Below the pieces are notes generated by a model. It worked only from the letters and a program-made list of their open reading frames with translations, was not told the origin of the DNA and made no database searches. Below are positions 62,045-64,000 of a stretch of 64,000 nucleotides of DNA, in pieces; the stretch's first letter is position 1; every line of letters begins with the position of its first letter. The position numbers were made by a program, and so were the translations under genes. Origin of the DNA: an uncultured Caulobacterales bacterium (GTDB lineage Bacteria; Pseudomonadota; Alphaproteobacteria; Caulobacterales; Caulobacteraceae); the NCBI GenBank assembly GCA_903900155.1, contig CAIUMD010000098.1, positions 1 through 64,000 on the forward strand. The letters run 5' to 3'.

Positions 62045-62536
62045 TCAGCCGCCTCTGCAATCGGCGCAGAGGCCGTGGGCCTCGATCGTCACGGCGGTCA
62101 GGGCGTAGCCGGCCGCGGCGCCGGCGGCGATGATCTCGGCGCTGGCCCGGGGCTCGATTTCGCGGGTCGCGCCGCAGCAGTCGCAGATCAGGAAGGCGGC
62201 GGCATGGCCGTCGGCCTCCTTGCGGCAGGCGACATAGGCGTTGAGGCTCTCGATCCGGTGGGCGAAGCCCTGCTTCTCCAGGAAATCGAGGGCGCGATAG
62301 ACGGTCGGCGGCTTGGCCGGCGGGCCCTCGCCCCCAAAGGTCGAGATCAGGTCATAGGCCTTCACCGGCTGGCCGGCCTGCAGCAGCAGCTCCAGCACCC
62401 GGCGGCGCGGGGCCGTCAGCCGCTGCTCGGCGGCCGAGCAGCGGGCCTCGGCCGCGTCCAGCTCAGCGGCCAGCGCGGCGCCGCCGACGCCGTGGTTGTG
62501 ATGATCGTGTCCGCAGGAAGTCGCGCCGTGGGCCAT
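62045..62536 (-). CDS. zur: Fur-family regulator, Zur-like (zinc uptake)
   Basis: A 163-residue Fur-family repressor. The N-terminus is His/Cys-rich (CGHDHHNHG). The winged helix includes LTAPRRRVLELLLQAGQPV and PPTVYRALDFLEKQGFAHRI, and the C-terminal dimerisation domain carries the structural zinc site C-x-x-C (CDCCG) and CADC. The order and the short second half fit Zur better than Fur: the HHHDH iron box of Fur is not seen. It would repress zinc import genes when zinc is high; none is adjacent. Zur rather than another subtype is inference. Confidence 0.85.
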   Translation of the reverse strand: MAHGATSCGHDHHNHGVGGAALAAELDAAEARCSAAEQRLTAPRRRVLELLLQAGQPVKAYDLISTFGGEGPPAKPPTVYRALDFLEKQGFAHRIESLNAYVACRKEADGHAAAFLICDCCGATREIEPRASAEIIAAGAAAGYALTAVTIEAHGLCADCRGG

Positions 62537-62571
62537 GGCCTAGAGGTAGAGGCCCGCGAACATGTTCGCAA

Positions 62572-63360
62572 CTACCACGGCGTTTGGGCGGTCAGCGCCT
62601 GCTCGGCCGCGCATTGGGCGGCGGGCGCGGCGACAGCGCTCTTGCGCGCTTCGTCCAGCTCGGCGCGCACCCCGTCCAGGTCGTCGCGGAAGGCCTTGGA
62701 GCCGTGCAGGGCCGCGACCAGGGCCGAGGCGTTGGTGCGGCCGGCCTCGATGGCGCTGGCGTTGTGCACGCCGCAGACCACGCGGCTTTCGCCGAAGGCG
62801 CGGGCGCGGGTCAGGATGGCGGTGGCGTGGGCCGGATCGGCCTCGGCCAGGATCAGGCCGACGGTCCAGCCCCAGGTGGTGTGGCCCGACGGATAGTCCG
62901 GGCTCTTGGCCAGGCCTTCGGTCTTGTCCACGCAGATTGGACCCTCGTCGATCAGGTAGGGGCGTTTGCGCTGATAGAGGTCCTTGGGCTTGTTCACCGC
63001 ATCGCCGACGTCGAAGCGGATCTTCATCAAGAGCGCGGTCAGCTTGGGCAGCTTCTGCGGCTCGGGCGTGAAGCCCATGGCGCAACCGAAGTCGGCGACG
63101 ATCTTGCGCTCGTCGACATCGTTCTGGGCCAGGGCCCAGCGCGGGCTGTCCTTGAGGGCGCGGGTGGCCAGGAAGACCTTGCGGTCGGCCTCATAGCGCG
63201 GCTCGCCTTCCTTGGGCGCGGGCGGCAGGACCTGGGCGGTGTCGATCGCGCCGGCCGGCAGATAGCCCTTCGGGGCCGAAGCATCTTGGCGTGCGAAGGC
63301 CAGGCCCGAGGCCGTCAGGACGATGGCCGCGCCGGCGGCCAGGGCGAGCTTGAGACGCAT
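62572..63360 (-). CDS. Class A acid phosphatase/PAP2 family protein, first paralogue
   Basis: A 262-residue exported PAP2 phosphatase: signal peptide (LALAAGAAIVLTASGLAFA), then the three-part motif K126-X6-R133-P134 (KDLYQRKRP), PSGH at 157-160 and SRVVCGVH with S192, R193 and nucleophile H199. The fourth expected residue, the Asp four positions after that His, is Ala203 (HNASA). A Cys in ICVD and another in VVCG could form a disulfide. Such enzymes remove phosphate from a range of organic esters in the periplasm. The start at 63360 fits the signal peptide. A second copy of the gene lies 65 bases upstream in the same direction. Confidence 0.9.
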   Translation of the reverse strand: MRLKLALAAGAAIVLTASGLAFARQDASAPKGYLPAGAIDTAQVLPPAPKEGEPRYEADRKVFLATRALKDSPRWALAQNDVDERKIVADFGCAMGFTPEPQKLPKLTALLMKIRFDVGDAVNKPKDLYQRKRPYLIDEGPICVDKTEGLAKSPDYPSGHTTWGWTVGLILAEADPAHATAILTRARAFGESRVVCGVHNASAIEAGRTNASALVAALHGSKAFRDDLDGVRAELDEARKSAVAAPAAQCAAEQALTAQTPW

Positions 63361-63425
63361 GACTGGGATCCCCGAAAGTCGAGCGGGCAACCTGCCTCCG
63401 CGATGTGGCGCCCGCAAGACAGGTT

Positions 63426-64000
63426 CTAGAGCAGGGGCGCGCCGATCAGGTTGGCCTGGGCCGTGCAGCGGGCCGGATCGGGCGGGGTGGCCTTGGCGCG
63501 GGCCGTGTCCAGCTCGGCGCGGACGCCGGCCAGGTCGGCCTTGAAGGCGTCCGAGGCCCACAGGGCGGCGAACAGGTTCTCGGCGTTGCGCTTGCCGGCC
63601 TCGACGGAGCTGGCGTTGTGCACGCCGCAGACGACGCGGCTTTCGCCAAAGCCCCGGGCGCGGGCCAGGATCGCCTCGGCGCGGTCGGGGGCGGCCTCGG
63701 CCAGGATCAGGCCGACGGTCCAGCCCCAGGTCGAATGGCCGGACGGATAGTCGGGCGACATCGCCAGGCTCGCGCTGCGCTTAATGCAGATATTGCCCGG
63801 CTCCGAGAAATAGGGGCGCGGCCGGCGGTACTTCATCTTCGGACCCGCCACCGCCGAGCGCACGTCGCCGCTGACCCGCAGCAGCATGGCCGCCAGCTTG
63901 GGGTTGCTGGCCTTGGTTGGCGTGAAGCCCAGCGCGCAAGAGAAGCCGTCCAGGATGTTCTCCTCGGCGTTGTCGGCCTGGGCCAGGGACCAGCGCGGCG
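63426..64000 (-). CDS. Class A acid phosphatase/PAP2 family protein, second paralogue (5' end beyond window)
   Basis: The last 190 or so residues of a paralogue of the preceding phosphatase; the frame runs open off the end of the window. PRWSLAQADNAEENILDGFSC is close to the neighbour. The motif runs K-X6-RP (KMKYRRPRP region), PSGH in SPDYPSGHSTW, and SRVVCGVH, again without the expected Asp (HNASS). The product is a tandem duplicate, with the same direction and a 65-base gap, so both are probably one transcript. The signal peptide is outside the window. Confidence 0.9.
   Translation of the reverse strand, partial: PRWSLAQADNAEENILDGFSCALGFTPTKASNPKLAAMLLRVSGDVRSAVAGPKMKYRRPRPYFSEPGNICIKRSASLAMSPDYPSGHSTWGWTVGLILAEAAPDRAEAILARARGFGESRVVCGVHNASSVEAGKRNAENLFAALWASDAFKADLAGVRAELDTARAKATPPDPARCTAQANLIGAPLL

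Overview
The window is GC-rich (close to 70% by eye), dense with genes and single-copy chromosomal in character. Gene content and protein features point to a Caulobacter species or a very close relative (Alphaproteobacteria, Caulobacterales). The supporting features are an smc/dciA/mutY block, a sucCD-sucAB-lpd cluster, an acrAB-nodT pump with a TipR-like repressor, several TonB receptors, an OpgGH pair, TTGACG/TTGCGC-type promoters and typical alphaproteobacterial palindromic repeats. There is no CRISPR array, prophage, insertion sequence, rRNA or tRNA that I can see. Species assignment is inference.

Layout. 1-5.2 kb, minus strand: dciA, two DsbA-like thiol oxidoreductases and smc (cut by the window start); mutY diverges. 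6.2-8.7 kb: a VOC-fold gene fragment, then modE divergent from modA-modB with a candidate ModE operator; no modC. 8.7-10.5 kb: a TonB receptor pseudogene with several lesions. 10.6-17.8 kb: a TetR repressor divergent from an acrA-acrB-nodT RND efflux operon, with a promoter/operator, an unlisted 54-codon leader ORF, an internal terminator and a palindromic repeat inserted in frame in nodT. 17.8-23.9 kb: a membrane LytTR regulator divergent from a DUF2306 protein, then a TetR, TonB receptor and MFS transporter that look like one uptake module. 24-27.4 kb: a three-module GH18/NodB/GT2 membrane protein.

27.8-37.9 kb is the TCA block: sucC-sucD, an attenuator-like structure, sucA, sucB, then a DUF3088 gene, a vapBC toxin-antitoxin pair and a virJ/acvB-like gene before lpdA (E3 of the 2-oxoglutarate dehydrogenase complex). 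38-44.4 kb: a small exported protein, a chemoreceptor, xerC, a DUF484 gene and priA. 44.4-50 kb: a DHA2 drug exporter, TerC, an acyltransferase, a CHAP-domain protein and CorA. 50-57.4 kb: a pentapeptide-repeat protein, MipA/OmpV, a TAP-type hydrolase lipoprotein, and opgG-opgH for osmoregulated periplasmic glucan. 57.4-64 kb: a dienoyl-CoA isomerase-like crotonase, a glycine-zipper/SH3 protein, DUF488, an alpha/beta hydrolase, a frameshifted GIY-YIG gene between inverted REP repeats, a thioesterase, a Zur-like Fur protein and two tandem class A acid phosphatase paralogues (the second cut by the window end).

Most of the window is conserved housekeeping. The points most worth a second look are regulatory or repeat-driven: the in-frame palindromic insertion in nodT, the mutually exclusive stems between sucD and sucA, the hairpin covering the ribosome-binding site of the crotonase gene, covarying copies of a small palindromic repeat, the promoter/operator and leader ORF of the efflux operon, and loss of conserved residues in PriA and in both acid phosphatases. 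I did not find a convincing new defence or mobile system.
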